Part shown: one piece after another, positions 35,984-44,093 of the stretch | How the letters are laid out: every line of letters starts with the position of its first letter | How positions within the stretch are numbered: position 1 is the first letter of the stretch | Source of the DNA: Pseudomonas cichorii | Lineage (GTDB): Bacteria; Pseudomonadota; Gammaproteobacteria; Pseudomonadales; Pseudomonadaceae | Direction of reading: 5' to 3' | DNA length: 64,000 nucleotides | Assembly (NCBI RefSeq): GCF_015471405.1 | Contig: NZ_BLVZ01000011.1 | Coordinates: 62,001-126,000, forward strand | The notes under the pieces: model-generated | What the model saw: the letters and a program-made list of their open reading frames with translations, nothing else | Databases searched by the model: none | What the model was told of the DNA's origin: nothing | Made by a program: the position numbers and the translations under genes

Positions 35984-36316
35984 TTAGATAGGGCGGCTAC
36001 CGTATTTGTTGTCTGGCTTCTTGGGCGGATCGGCGACCACATTGGCCTCCACTTCCTGCACCTTGCCACCACGAGCGAGGAATTCTTCCATCGCACGGGC
36101 CAGAGCATCACGCTCTTTGTTCTTGGCTTCTACGCTGGGCAGCTCATCGACCGAAACAGCAGCCTTGGACTTGCCCTTGGCAGGTGTAGCCGAGACTTCA
36201 GCACCATCATCAGAGTCGGCAGCGTCGTCTTCAGGAGCAGCAGCAAGCTCCTCGCCGTCTTCCTCACCTTCCAGATCGTCTACCAGATCGTCGTTATCGT
36301 TGTCGTCGTCGCTCAT
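35984..36316 (-). CDS. sutA: SutA, RNA polymerase-binding regulator
   Basis: A 110-residue protein with a very acidic N terminus (about residues 1-45), a central helical stretch (VDELPSVEAKNKERDALARAMEEFLARGG) and a short C-terminal tail ending KKPDNKYGSRPI, as in SutA of P. aeruginosa. SutA binds RNA polymerase and supports ribosomal and housekeeping transcription during slow growth. The low-complexity acidic N terminus is expected to be disordered. Confidence 0.9.
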   Translation of the reverse strand: MSDDDNDNDDLVDDLEGEEDGEELAAAPEDDAADSDDGAEVSATPAKGKSKAAVSVDELPSVEAKNKERDALARAMEEFLARGGKVQEVEANVVADPPKKPDNKYGSRPI

Positions 36317-36398
36317 GTTCTACCTCATGACTTGCGAAAGCAGATTAGTTATAGCCCAACAGCCTCAAAAATCGAAGGCTGTCGGAAAAAATTCAACA

Positions 36399-36416
36399 AC
36401 CACTGAAAACAGTGGT
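36399..36416 (-). terminator. Terminator hairpin downstream of yjbQ
   Basis: The stem ACCACTG / CAGTGGT with a four-base loop begins at the last base of the yjbQ stop codon. On the minus strand it is followed within 10 bases by a run of six T, which fits a rho-independent terminator. Confidence 0.65.
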
Positions 36417-36841
36417 CATGTCCATTCACCCTGAAGGGTTGCAAGAACATTGCGAGCACCGCCAACCTCTCGATGCTCACCCAAATAAACACCTTGCCAG
36501 GTGCCCAACGCCAATCGCCCAGCCGTTACCGGTAAAACCAACTGGCAGCCTAACAAACTGGCCTTGAAATGCGCCGGCAAATCGTCAGGACCTTCGTCGT
36601 TATGTTCATATCCGTCAGTACCCTCTGGGACCAGACGGCTGAAAAAGCGCTCGAAATCACGACGTACCGCCGGGTCGGCATTCTCGTTGACGGTCAACGA
36701 GGCCGAGGTATGTTGCAGCCACAAATGCAGCAATCCGACTCGACAACCACGCAGCTCAGGCAAGCCTGCCAGTATCTCGTCCGTCACCAGATGAAACCCG
36801 CGAGGCCTTGCCCGGAGGGTGATTCTGGATTGATGCCACAT
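36416..36841 (-). CDS. yjbQ: YjbQ (UPF0047) family protein
   Basis: The 141-residue protein has the UPF0047 signature GLLHLWLQHTSASLTVNENAD and GTWQGVYLGEHR, with conserved His residues that bind metal in solved structures. E. coli YjbQ has weak thiamine-phosphate synthase activity, but the physiological role is unclear. The ATG at 36841 (MWHQSRITL) is the standard start; the frame is open 26 codons further upstream without support. Confidence 0.87.
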   Translation of the reverse strand: MWHQSRITLRARPRGFHLVTDEILAGLPELRGCRVGLLHLWLQHTSASLTVNENADPAVRRDFERFFSRLVPEGTDGYEHNDEGPDDLPAHFKASLLGCQLVLPVTAGRLALGTWQGVYLGEHREVGGARNVLATLQGEWT

Positions 36842-37036
36842 ACCGTTCTCCGCACGTTCGGCGCGCATTCTAACTCGACTGAGAAAAAAGCAAAGCGCGC
36901 AATAAACAAGCTGATCCACAAGTTAACGATCATGCCCATGACAGCATTAAGGCCACTGCCACGACAAGCCGCAATCATCGCTAACGACACAGACAATGGA
37001 AGCTCTAATGCGCGGATGGTTCACAAAGTCAGGATA

Positions 37037-37069
37037 AAAAAAATGCCCGGGGAGACCGGGCATTTTTCT
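37037..37069 (-). terminator. Rho-independent terminator of glnK-amtB
   Basis: The stem ATGCCCGG / CCGGGCAT with a GGAGA loop is flanked by A and T runs, 15 bp downstream of the amtB stop codon on the minus strand. Confidence 0.9.
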
Positions 37070-37083
37070 GCAGCTACGGTTGA

Positions 37084-38421
37084 TTACAAGTTGTAGCCAC
37101 GCTCGTTGTGTTGCGCAAGGTCCAGACCCACGGACTCTTCTTCGTCAGTCACACGCAGACCGATGACAACGTCCAGCACCTTGAGGATGATGTAGGTCAC
37201 GATTGCGGTGTAGATGACGGTGAAGGCTACGCCCTTGAACTGAATCCAGACTTGAGCGCCGATGTCGGTCACAGTACCGAAACCGCCCAGCGCAGGAGCA
37301 GCGAACACGCCAGTCAGGATCGCGCCGACGATACCGCCGACACCGTGAACGCCGAATGCATCCAGGGAGTCATCGTAGCCCAGCTTGCGTTTCAGGCTGG
37401 TAGCGCAGAAGAAGCAGATCACGCCAGAGGCCAGACCGATGATCAGGGCACCCATCGGGCCGGCAGTACCGGCAGCCGGAGTGATGGCAACCAGACCGGC
37501 AACCACACCCGAAGCGATACCCAGAGCACTTGGCTTGCCGTGAGTCAGCCACTCGGCGAACATCCAGCCCAGAGCAGCAGCAGCGGTAGCGATCTGGGTA
37601 ACCAGCATGGCCATACCGGCAGTGCCGTTTGCAGCAGCAGCGGAACCGGCGTTGAAGCCGAACCAGCCGATCCACAGCATGGCAGCACCGATCAGGGTGT
37701 AACCCAGGTTGTGCGGAGCCATCGGAGTGGTCGGGAAGCCTTTACGCTTGCCCAGCACCAGACAGGCAACCAGACCAGCCACACCGGCGTTGATGTGCAC
37801 GACCGTGCCGCCAGCGAAGTCCAGAACGCCCCAGTCCCACATCAGGCCACCGACGCCGCCCCAGACCATATGGGCGATTGGCGCGTAGACCAGAGTGAAC
37901 CAGATACCCATGAAGATCAGCATCGCGGAGAACTTCATGCGTTCTGCGAAAGCACCGACAATCAGGGCCGGAGTGATGATGGCGAAGGTCATCTGGAAGG
38001 TGACGAACACTGCTTCAGGGAACAGGGCCGCAGAACCGGTGATGCTGGAAGGCGTGATGCCCGCCAGGAACGCCTTGCCCAGACCGCCGAAGAAGGAGTT
38101 GAAGTTGACGACGCCAGCTTCCATACCAGTAGTGTCGAACGCAAGGCTGTAGCCGTAAACGACCCACAGGATGCTGATCAGACCAGTGATAGCGAAGCAC
38201 TGCATCATCACGGAAAGAATGTTTTTGGAGCGGACCATGCCGCCGTAGAACAAGGCAAGACCCGGAATGGTCATGAACAGTACCAGAGCGGTAGCTGTCA
38301 GCATCCAGGCTGTGTCACCTGAGTTGAGAACAGGGGCTGCCACTTCGTCTGCCGCCATGGCAAGGCCAGGGGTTACGAGGGACAACAGGGCTCCTAGCCC
38401 TGCGAATTGACGCAGAGTCAT
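37084..38421 (-). CDS. amtB: Ammonium transporter AmtB
   Basis: A 445-residue inner-membrane protein with a cleaved signal peptide (about residues 1-24) and 11 hydrophobic helices. Typical Amt sequences are GDTAWMLTATALVLFMTIPGLALFYGGMV, the DFAGGTVVHINAGVAGLVAC segment with a conserved pore His, and GVHGVGGIVGAILTG with the second pore His. It conducts ammonium and is blocked by GlnK, encoded directly upstream in the same operon (33 bp gap). Confidence 0.96.
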   Translation of the reverse strand: MTLRQFAGLGALLSLVTPGLAMAADEVAAPVLNSGDTAWMLTATALVLFMTIPGLALFYGGMVRSKNILSVMMQCFAITGLISILWVVYGYSLAFDTTGMEAGVVNFNSFFGGLGKAFLAGITPSSITGSAALFPEAVFVTFQMTFAIITPALIVGAFAERMKFSAMLIFMGIWFTLVYAPIAHMVWGGVGGLMWDWGVLDFAGGTVVHINAGVAGLVACLVLGKRKGFPTTPMAPHNLGYTLIGAAMLWIGWFGFNAGSAAAANGTAGMAMLVTQIATAAAALGWMFAEWLTHGKPSALGIASGVVAGLVAITPAAGTAGPMGALIIGLASGVICFFCATSLKRKLGYDDSLDAFGVHGVGGIVGAILTGVFAAPALGGFGTVTDIGAQVWIQFKGVAFTVIYTAIVTYIILKVLDVVIGLRVTDEEESVGLDLAQHNERGYNL

Positions 38422-38454
38422 ATTGTTTACTCCTGGGGCGTGGGGTTTGGCGGC

Positions 38455-38793
38455 TTAAATGGCGTCGGTATCGGTTTCGCCGGTACGGATGCGTATAGCC
38501 TGTTCCAGATTCACAACAAAAATTTTGCCGTCCCCGATCTTGCCGGTGTTGGCAGCCTTGGTGATGGCCTCGATGACACGATCCAGATCCTTGTCATCGA
38601 TAGCGACGTCGATCTTCACTTTTGGAAGGAAGTCGACTACGTATTCAGCACCGCGATACAGCTCGGTGTGTCCCTTTTGGCGACCGAAACCTTTTACCTC
38701 GGTAACAGTGATGCCCTGCACGCCGATTTCGGACAGCGACTCGCGCACGTCGTCCAACTTGAACGGCTTGATGATGGCAGTGACTAGCTTCAT
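38455..38793 (-). CDS. glnK: Nitrogen regulatory PII protein GlnK
   Basis: The 112-residue trimeric PII protein has the uridylylation Tyr51 in the T-loop sequence GHTELYRGAEYVVDF and the C-terminal signature GDGKIFVVNLEQAIRIRTGE. It binds ATP, ADP and 2-oxoglutarate and regulates AmtB directly. A sigma-54 promoter at 39003-39018 and palindromes further upstream indicate NtrC-dependent induction under nitrogen limitation. Confidence 0.95.
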   Translation of the reverse strand: MKLVTAIIKPFKLDDVRESLSEIGVQGITVTEVKGFGRQKGHTELYRGAEYVVDFLPKVKIDVAIDDKDLDRVIEAITKAANTGKIGDGKIFVVNLEQAIRIRTGETDTDAI

Positions 38794-39002
38794 GAAAACT
38801 TTCTCCCGAATTGGTGGACTTGCCCCAGGAAAACAAACCCGACTCAAGTCTAAGCGCAGTGCCTGGCTTTGTAACGTGTCGGCCGCCGGTTAAAGGCCAG
38901 ACCAACTCCAGAAAACCGCTTCTGACGAAACACATCCCCGCTCCGCCTGCCGCACTGCATTCGTCACAGCGACTGCATCAGTGCATGGGTCACAAGCCAT
39001 TA

Positions 39003-39018
39003 AGCAGAAAGCTTGCCA
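39003..39018 (-). promoter_or_regulatory. Sigma-54 promoter of glnK-amtB
   Basis: On the minus strand the sequence is TGGCAAGCTTTCTGCT, which differs from the consensus TGGCACGnnnnTTGCT at only two positions and keeps the GG and GC pairs ten bases apart. Transcription would start near 38992, about 200 nt before glnK. Confidence 0.75.
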
Positions 39019-39104
39019 TCTCCTGAATATTCATCAAATACAGGGCCTTGAGCACTTTTTCAGCCGTGAAAACCCTATCGGCCACCGAACAACGCACAAC
39101 TACA

Positions 39105-39154
39105 GTGCACTCGTGCACGCCCCGACGCTCAATAACTGTGCATCGCCAATGCAC
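39105..39154. promoter_or_regulatory. Two TGCA palindromes, possible NtrC enhancer sites
   Basis: GTGCACTCGTGCAC (39105-39118) and the 17-bp GTGCATCGCCAATGCAC (39138-39154) lie 90-150 bp upstream of the sigma-54 promoter, a usual enhancer distance. Half-sites resemble NtrC sites (TGCAC...GTGCA) but the spacing is not canonical, so the assignment is tentative. Confidence 0.45.
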
Positions 39155-39214
39155 TGAAAATGACTATAGACGCTGCGTGCTACACTGCCGCCCATCTGAT
39201 TCAGGAAAAACATC

Positions 39215-39481
39215 ATGCTCGCGCCCAAAGCTTTCCTCGACGCCCTGAGCGGCCACGCCTCCCGCCTGTTCAACGGCGAAACCCCACTGCCACGCAACGA
39301 ATTCGAGACCCAGTTCAAGGCCCTGCTGCAAAGCGGCTTCAGCAAACTGGATCTGGTCAGCCGCGAAGAGTTCGACAGCCAGATGGCCGTCCTTGCCCGC
39401 ACGCGGGCTCGCCTTGAGGCGCTGGAGGCCAAGGTGGCGCAGATGGAAGAAAAGATCGGGGCCAGCGGCCGGGACGACTGA
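39215..39481 (+). CDS. ubiK: UbiK family accessory factor (BMFP domain)
   Basis: The 88-residue protein has an N-terminal amphipathic helix region (MLAPKAFLDALSGHASRLF), the FETQFKALLQSGFSKLDLVSREEFD core and a C-terminal coiled coil (VLARTRARLEALEAKVAQMEEKIG) typical of YqiC/UbiK. UbiK binds UbiJ and promotes aerobic ubiquinone synthesis. In P. aeruginosa the homologue precedes yifB directly; here accessory genes lie in between. Confidence 0.87.
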   Translation: MLAPKAFLDALSGHASRLFNGETPLPRNEFETQFKALLQSGFSKLDLVSREEFDSQMAVLARTRARLEALEAKVAQMEEKIGASGRDD

Positions 39482-39506
39482 CGTCTGGAGCGATAAGAAG
39501 GGATGC

Positions 39507-40481
39507 ATGGCAACGTTTCAATTTCACGATGACCTTGACGGCGCCAAGGCTCATTCAGCGACCCTGGCGCTGCACAGGCTGGAATTCGGGCATCGTGGCT
39601 TCCTTCCACAGCCAGACGACCTGACGGGAACGGTCACATTTATTCGCTATGGCAATAAGTGCTACGCCGTCACCGCCAAGCATGTAGTGGATTCTCTTGC
39701 TCGCAAGGCAGCCGAGAGCTATCAACCCCTTCGTTACTTCTGCCCGGTAAACAAGGGGCTGACGATCAAAGGCCCATTTATATCTGCGCCGCTGGACTTC
39801 GCGAATAATCAGCCCGATATCGCTATAACTCCAATCGACGAAGCTTATGTCCTGAGTATTGGTAAACGGCCATTCGTGATCCCGGAACATGATCCTGTCT
39901 GGCCCCTGCCTTACGCCATGGCAACAGGATTCCCGACTGCCGAAAAAAGGGATGTGTCAGACAAGTCAGGCAACACCAATCTGAGCATGGGTTTTGTAAG
40001 AGCCATCGCAGAAGGCAATGGCGCTGATGGCAAGCATCACAGCGTTACCTTTTACAGCGATCTCGACGCACTGCCTCCCATTACAAAGCTGAGTGGCATG
40101 AGCGGAGGGCCGGTGTTCTGGTCGGACACCGAACGTTATGGCCTCGTCGGCTTTGTAAAAGAAGCACTGGAACAGGATGGCGGAGAAGTGACCAGCGACA
40201 CACCCAAGGTCCACTTCGTGGTGCAAAGAGCCGATAGCTTCATTCTGCGTGAATGGATTGATCACGTAGAACGAAACTGGCCTCGTGAAAGAGAAAAGCA
40301 GGAAGCCCGGGAAGACCTTTTTTTCAAGGAAACAGAAGAGAAGAGCCAGCGTAACCTGCAGGAGTTTCTCAGGCGTTCACGCCTGAATATCGCCTATCGC
40401 GAATGGCGCGCCAGACTGAAACCGGGTGATCGATCGCCACGCAAAAGAAACTACGAGCAATACTTTCCCGATTGGTTTTGA
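39507..40481 (+). CDS. Cytoplasmic trypsin-like serine peptidase domain protein (accessory)
   Basis: The 324-residue protein has no signal peptide. It shows a chymotrypsin-fold triad: His59 in YAVTAKHVVD, Asp104 in NQPDIAITPID and Ser199 in LSGMSGGPVF. The C-terminal 80 residues are highly charged and helical (REREKQEAREDLFFKETEEK...). Trypsin-like domains of this type occur in stress and antiviral systems, but the substrate is unknown. The ATG at 39507 has an AGAAGGGA ribosome-binding site. It starts 25 bp after ubiK and is convergent with a membrane-protein gene 26 bp away. Confidence 0.75.
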   Translation: MATFQFHDDLDGAKAHSATLALHRLEFGHRGFLPQPDDLTGTVTFIRYGNKCYAVTAKHVVDSLARKAAESYQPLRYFCPVNKGLTIKGPFISAPLDFANNQPDIAITPIDEAYVLSIGKRPFVIPEHDPVWPLPYAMATGFPTAEKRDVSDKSGNTNLSMGFVRAIAEGNGADGKHHSVTFYSDLDALPPITKLSGMSGGPVFWSDTERYGLVGFVKEALEQDGGEVTSDTPKVHFVVQRADSFILREWIDHVERNWPREREKQEAREDLFFKETEEKSQRNLQEFLRRSRLNIAYREWRARLKPGDRSPRKRNYEQYFPDWF

Positions 40482-40507
40482 AAGTCAGAGCAAGGGATTG
40501 ATCAAAG

Positions 40508-40984
40508 CTATCCGGCAAAACCCACCACCTGAATAAAAACAGCCCAACCGCCGAGCAGAATCCAGAAAACTGCAAAAATCCAGGGCGTACGCATCGAAAA
40601 GAGCAGCGCCTTGCGATACCCCTTGTGCGTCGATTCATGTTCATTGAACAGCGGCGATTCGTCATACGCTATTCCCATGATAGGCTCACTGCGCAGCAAC
40701 TCGCTTTGCTTGTAATGCCAATGATCGATGATGTCATAAGCCGCACGAATCCCCGGCCAGGCATTCAACGAACTCAACGCCCCCAACAACGCCAGAAACG
40801 GCGGCACAAACATCGTGAACAGCTTGCCCCACTCCGGATTGAGGTTTGCCATACAAGAAGCGAAAGCGATCACCAGAAAGGATTGCGCGGTCAGATAGGC
40901 ATCCGTTCGGTTGGCCAGAATGGTGGTTTCGTACTGGATCTCCTTTCGGTAGAAATCCAGACGGTCCTTCGGGGAGCCGAACAT
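40508..40984 (-). CDS. Small three-helix membrane protein, RipA/SLATT-like (tentative)
   Basis: As read from 40984 the product has 158 residues: a charged N terminus (SPKDRLDFYRKEIQYETTILANRTD), hydrophobic helices at about residues 32-48, 54-76 and 131-153, and a soluble loop between the second and third (YDIIDHWHYKQSELL...). The layout recalls RipA-type octameric membrane proteins and small SLATT-type effectors, but I cannot assign a family with confidence. The start is uncertain: there is no clear ribosome-binding site at 40984, and the frame stays open to 41293. It is convergent with the peptidase gene. Confidence 0.6.
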   Translation of the reverse strand: MFGSPKDRLDFYRKEIQYETTILANRTDAYLTAQSFLVIAFASCMANLNPEWGKLFTMFVPPFLALLGALSSLNAWPGIRAAYDIIDHWHYKQSELLRSEPIMGIAYDESPLFNEHESTHKGYRKALLFSMRTPWIFAVFWILLGGWAVFIQVVGFAG

Positions 40985-41484
40985 CTTGGCATCGTGTTCG
41001 GTGGCGTTGGAGGTTGTGTCTGTGGTTTGGGAAGTCAGAATTCTTGGCAAGAGCGGTGGTCTCCATGCGGGTTGCCTTGAATGGAGAGTGACCTGTGTGG
41101 GGGGTGGGTGTTCAGAAGAATTTACGGGGGGAGTAAATGCTATCGTGATTACACGGCTTCTACCGCGCGCCGGGCTCAGCACATGCAGAGGATCTTCTGC
41201 TGGCGTGGTCCAGAAATGGAACCGACCGCTGTCAATCTCATCTATGATTGTGCGATTGCCTTTTAAGGGCGGATGATTGGCGTGATGAGGCAAAGCTATA
41301 CAGATGTATTTGCAATAGTTTTGCCAAAAATCAGTTGGAGATGGAGTTCGATGAAAATCATCCCTACAATAAGGGCGTTTTTTGGATTTCTCAATATCAA
41401 AATGATATCATTAATTCCAAAATGTCACTCTGACTACGCTCATTGAGGAGCGTCAGCCGAATTATTCAAAGGAAGGATCATAGA
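40985..41484. other. Accessory stretch without a recognised gene
   Basis: About 500 bp between two divergent accessory genes. The part from 41300 to 41430 is AT-rich. A short open frame (41248-41433, ending EFDENHPYNKGVFWISQYQN...) might be a gene remnant, but has no family match that I know and no clear start signal. Promoters for the divergent genes should lie here. Confidence 0.5.
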
Positions 41485-41688
41485 ATGTGGTTCAAGATGC
41501 TACTTAGGGCTTTGCTCCCTACCTTTGCCCCCATACCCGAGAAGCGCTCTATTGAAGCAGATGCTGTCGTGGCGCATAAAATTGTTCGTTCCTATGCTCG
41601 GGGCAATGTGAATCTGCAGCGCGGCCGATACATGACGGCAGACAAACTCGAAGCTCGCAAGCGCCAGCTCGCTCTCCATTCGTTCTGA
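41485..41688 (+). CDS. Small hypothetical protein, accessory operon
   Basis: A 67-residue basic protein starting at the ATG at 41485, with AAAGGAAGGA just upstream. The N terminus is amphipathic and hydrophobic (MWFKMLLRALLPTFAPIP); the rest is helical and positively charged (KLEARKRQLALHSF). It ends 13 bp before the next gene, so both are probably one operon. I do not recognise the family. Confidence 0.5.
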   Translation: MWFKMLLRALLPTFAPIPEKRSIEADAVVAHKIVRSYARGNVNLQRGRYMTADKLEARKRQLALHSF

Positions 41689-41701
41689 GAAAGCTTACAT
41701 C

Positions 41702-42385
41702 GTGACAAACTTGTCCCTTCCTGATGTGCAGGAGTTGGATCAGCGCGCACACGCCCATGAATTGGTGCGCCTATTCCAACTCGCCGAGAACAAGATCAAG
41801 CTGGTCGAAAACCTCAATGGCGAGCTGTCCATTCCCGCGATAAATGAGCTGCGCTACGCTGGCTATCACATGGCCCAGTATTTGGCAGGAACCGGGGAAG
41901 CTCCTGAAACGCAGCTAAGCAAAGCTGAAAATCACTGTAAACGAGCCATCTATGATGCCGTAGAAGCGGGGATCATCAACCAATTAGAGCTGATCAAGAA
42001 ATTCCAAAATGACTTCGCAGGTGTAGCCATCAAGGATGTCATTCCGCACTACTCGGACCTCCGTAAACGAATCAAAGCTGCGCAGAAGCTGCTCTCTAAA
42101 TCCAAGGAAGAAAAGCAGAAACGAGCTGACTACTATGAAGAATGCTCAGCGCACCTCGAAAATCTTCGCATTACGTACGAGGAGCTTGAAGACAACCGCG
42201 ATGATCTAGTAAGGCAGTTGACCAAGACCAATCGAGAGGTGCGTAACTATTTCATGATGGGAGCTACGCTGCTCGTCTGCACTGTGGCCATGATCTACGC
42301 AATGCTGGGTTACCATAAACCATTAGCCGAGCCGACTATTGCACTGCAACCCCCCCCAGCGCCGGCTGAGGTAGCAAAGCCATAG
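41702..42385 (+). CDS. Tail-anchored coiled-coil protein with an R-x4-H helical domain
   Basis: The 227-residue protein, starting with GTG, has a helical N-terminal domain (about residues 1-110) containing INELRYAGYHMAQYL and KAENHCKRAIYDAVEAG, a long coiled coil (about 118-182), one membrane helix (about 184-202, NYFMMGATLLVCTVAMIYA) and a short proline-rich tail. The R51-YAGY-H56 spacing fits the R-x4-6-H motif of HEPN domains, but the fold is not established. Topology suggests a cytoplasmic sensor or scaffold anchored at the inner membrane. It is grouped with the 67-residue gene, and codon use is more AT-rich than in neighbouring core genes. Confidence 0.65.
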   Translation: MTNLSLPDVQELDQRAHAHELVRLFQLAENKIKLVENLNGELSIPAINELRYAGYHMAQYLAGTGEAPETQLSKAENHCKRAIYDAVEAGIINQLELIKKFQNDFAGVAIKDVIPHYSDLRKRIKAAQKLLSKSKEEKQKRADYYEECSAHLENLRITYEELEDNRDDLVRQLTKTNREVRNYFMMGATLLVCTVAMIYAMLGYHKPLAEPTIALQPPPAPAEVAKP

Positions 42386-42403
42386 AACCGCTACGTGTAG
42401 AAT

Positions 42404-42537
42404 GACAGGTTTTGGGCGAGCCTAAGCGTGGAGCGTTGACGCTTGCTCAATTACCACTCATGAAAAACACGCCCAGGAAAACCTACTCCCCCGACACAAA
42501 CAGTAGAAGTTCCCTTCTAGCCCCCCAAAAAACCTGT
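42404..42537. repeat. 134-bp element closed by an inverted repeat, with two internal hairpins
   Basis: GACAGGTTTTGGG (42404-42416) and CCCAAAAAACCTGTC (42523-42537) are complementary except for two extra A. Inside are a hairpin of GAGC..AAGCGT / ACGCTTGCTC (42418-42448) and a second, TAGAAG-TTCC-CTTCTA (42503-42518). It fills the gap between the accessory operon and yifB. It could be a structured RNA or a small non-autonomous mobile element. Confidence 0.6.
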
Positions 42538-42586
42538 CTATCCTTCAACACACCGCAGGAAGCGGCTCTCGTCATCAAGGAAGATC

Positions 42587-44080
42587 ATGTCTCTCGCCAT
42601 CGTCCACAGCCGCGCCCAGGTTGGCGTGGAAGCACCTGCCGTTACGGTCGAAGCCCATCTGGCCAACGGCCTGCCAACCCTGACGCTGGTCGGTTTGCCG
42701 GAAGGCGCGGTCAAGGAAAGCAAGGATCGGGTGCGTAGCGCCATTCTCAATTCGGGGCTGGATTTTCCGGCGCGGCGGATCACGCTCAATCTCGCTCCGG
42801 CTGATTTGCCGAAAGACGGTGGCCGCTTTGATCTGGCCATTGCGCTGGGGTTGCTGGGTGCAAGCGGGCAGTTGCCGTTGCTGGCGTTGCAGGATGTGGA
42901 GTGTCTGGGCGAGCTGGCGTTGTCGGGGGCGATTCGGCCGGTTCAGGGTGTTTTGCCTGCTGCGCTGGCGGCTCGGGCGGCAGAGCGGACGCTGATCATT
43001 CCGGCGGCGAATGCTGAAGAAGCGTGTCTGGCTTCAGGGTTGCGGGTCATTGCGGTGAATCATTTGCTGGAACTGGTCGCGCATTTCAATGGGCGCACGC
43101 CTATTCAGCCTTATCAGAGCAGCGGGCTTTTGCATCAGCCCAAGCCTTACCCGGATTTGAGCGAAGTTCAGGGCCAGACCGCCGCCAAGCGCGCCTTGGT
43201 GGTGGCGGCGGCCGGGGCGCACAACCTGCTTTTCAGTGGCCCGCCGGGCACGGGCAAAACCTTGCTCGCCAGCCGATTGCCGGGGCTGTTGCCGCCGCTG
43301 GATGAGTACGAAGCGCTGGAGGTGGCGGCGATTCAATCGGTGGCCAGTCAGGTGCCGCTGAGCAGTTGGCCGCAGCGCCCTTTCAGGCAACCTCATCACT
43401 CGGCGTCAGGACCTGCGTTGGTTGGCGGTGGCAGTCGCCCTCAACCTGGCGAGATAACATTGGCTCATCACGGAGTTTTATTTTTAGATGAATTACCCGA
43501 ATTCGACCGCCGCGTGCTGGAGGTTTTGCGCGAGCCGCTGGAGTCTGGCCATATCGTGATTTCCCGGGCGCGGGATCGGGTGCGGTTCCCGGCACGCTTT
43601 CAACTGGTCGCAGCCATGAACCCTTGCCCGTGCGGTTATATGGGTGAGCCCACCGGACGGTGCCGCTGTTCGACCGAGCAGATCCAGCGTTATCGCAACA
43701 AGCTGTCCGGGCCGTTGCTGGACCGGATTGATCTACACCTGACTGTCGCCCGCGAAGCCACTGCCCTCAACCCGACACCACAAATCGGCGACGACACTGC
43801 CAGCGCCGCCGCGCTGGTTGCAAAAGCCCGTGACCGCCAGCAAAAGCGTCAGGGCTGCGCCAATGCTTTTCTCGATTTGCCTGGGCTGCGTGAGCACTGT
43901 GCATTGTCGGCGGCAGACGAAACCTGGCTGGAAACGGCCTGCGAGCGGCTGACTCTCTCGTTGCGGGCCGCACACCGGCTGCTGAAAGTGGCGAGAACCC
44001 TGGCGGATCTGGAGCAGGAAGATGCGATTGATCGTCGCCATCTGGCCGAAGCGTTGCAGTATCGGCCTGCGAGTAATTGA
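42587..44080 (+). CDS. yifB: YifB family Mg-chelatase-like AAA+ ATPase
   Basis: The 497-residue protein has the ComM/YifB N-terminal domain (LAIVHSRAQVGVEAPAVTVEAHLANGLPTL), an AAA+ Mg-chelatase core with Walker A GPPGTGKT and Walker B LFLDELPEF, the cysteine motif NPCPCGYMG...RCRC, and a C-terminal lid. The related ComM is a branch-migration helicase in natural transformation, so the older label 'competence protein or protease' is imprecise. The ATG follows AAGGAAG by five bases. Confidence 0.92.
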   Translation: MSLAIVHSRAQVGVEAPAVTVEAHLANGLPTLTLVGLPEGAVKESKDRVRSAILNSGLDFPARRITLNLAPADLPKDGGRFDLAIALGLLGASGQLPLLALQDVECLGELALSGAIRPVQGVLPAALAARAAERTLIIPAANAEEACLASGLRVIAVNHLLELVAHFNGRTPIQPYQSSGLLHQPKPYPDLSEVQGQTAAKRALVVAAAGAHNLLFSGPPGTGKTLLASRLPGLLPPLDEYEALEVAAIQSVASQVPLSSWPQRPFRQPHHSASGPALVGGGSRPQPGEITLAHHGVLFLDELPEFDRRVLEVLREPLESGHIVISRARDRVRFPARFQLVAAMNPCPCGYMGEPTGRCRCSTEQIQRYRNKLSGPLLDRIDLHLTVAREATALNPTPQIGDDTASAAALVAKARDRQQKRQGCANAFLDLPGLREHCALSAADETWLETACERLTLSLRAAHRLLKVARTLADLEQEDAIDRRHLAEALQYRPASN

Positions 44081-44093
44081 GATCGGTTTCTAT

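Larger units (their letters stand above)
38794..39214. other. Control region between glnK and ubiK
   Basis: This 421-bp divergent intergenic stretch holds no gene that I can support. It contains the glnK leader (about 200 nt), the sigma-54 promoter at 39003-39018, two TGCA-rich palindromes at 39105-39154 and, close to 39200, the ubiK start signals. Confidence 0.7.

Noticed and set aside
37108..38322. A 404-codon frame opposite amtB
   Set aside because: Composition artefact (His-, Asp- and Gln-rich) lying opposite a complete transporter gene.
38875..38905. Alternative sigma-54 site (TGGCCT..GC) closer to glnK
   Set aside because: Keeps GG and GC spacing but matches the consensus much less well than the site at 39003-39018.
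41248..41433. A 61-codon frame in the accessory gap
   Set aside because: No ribosome-binding site and no recognised motif; it may be a gene remnant, so it is mentioned only in the description of the gap.
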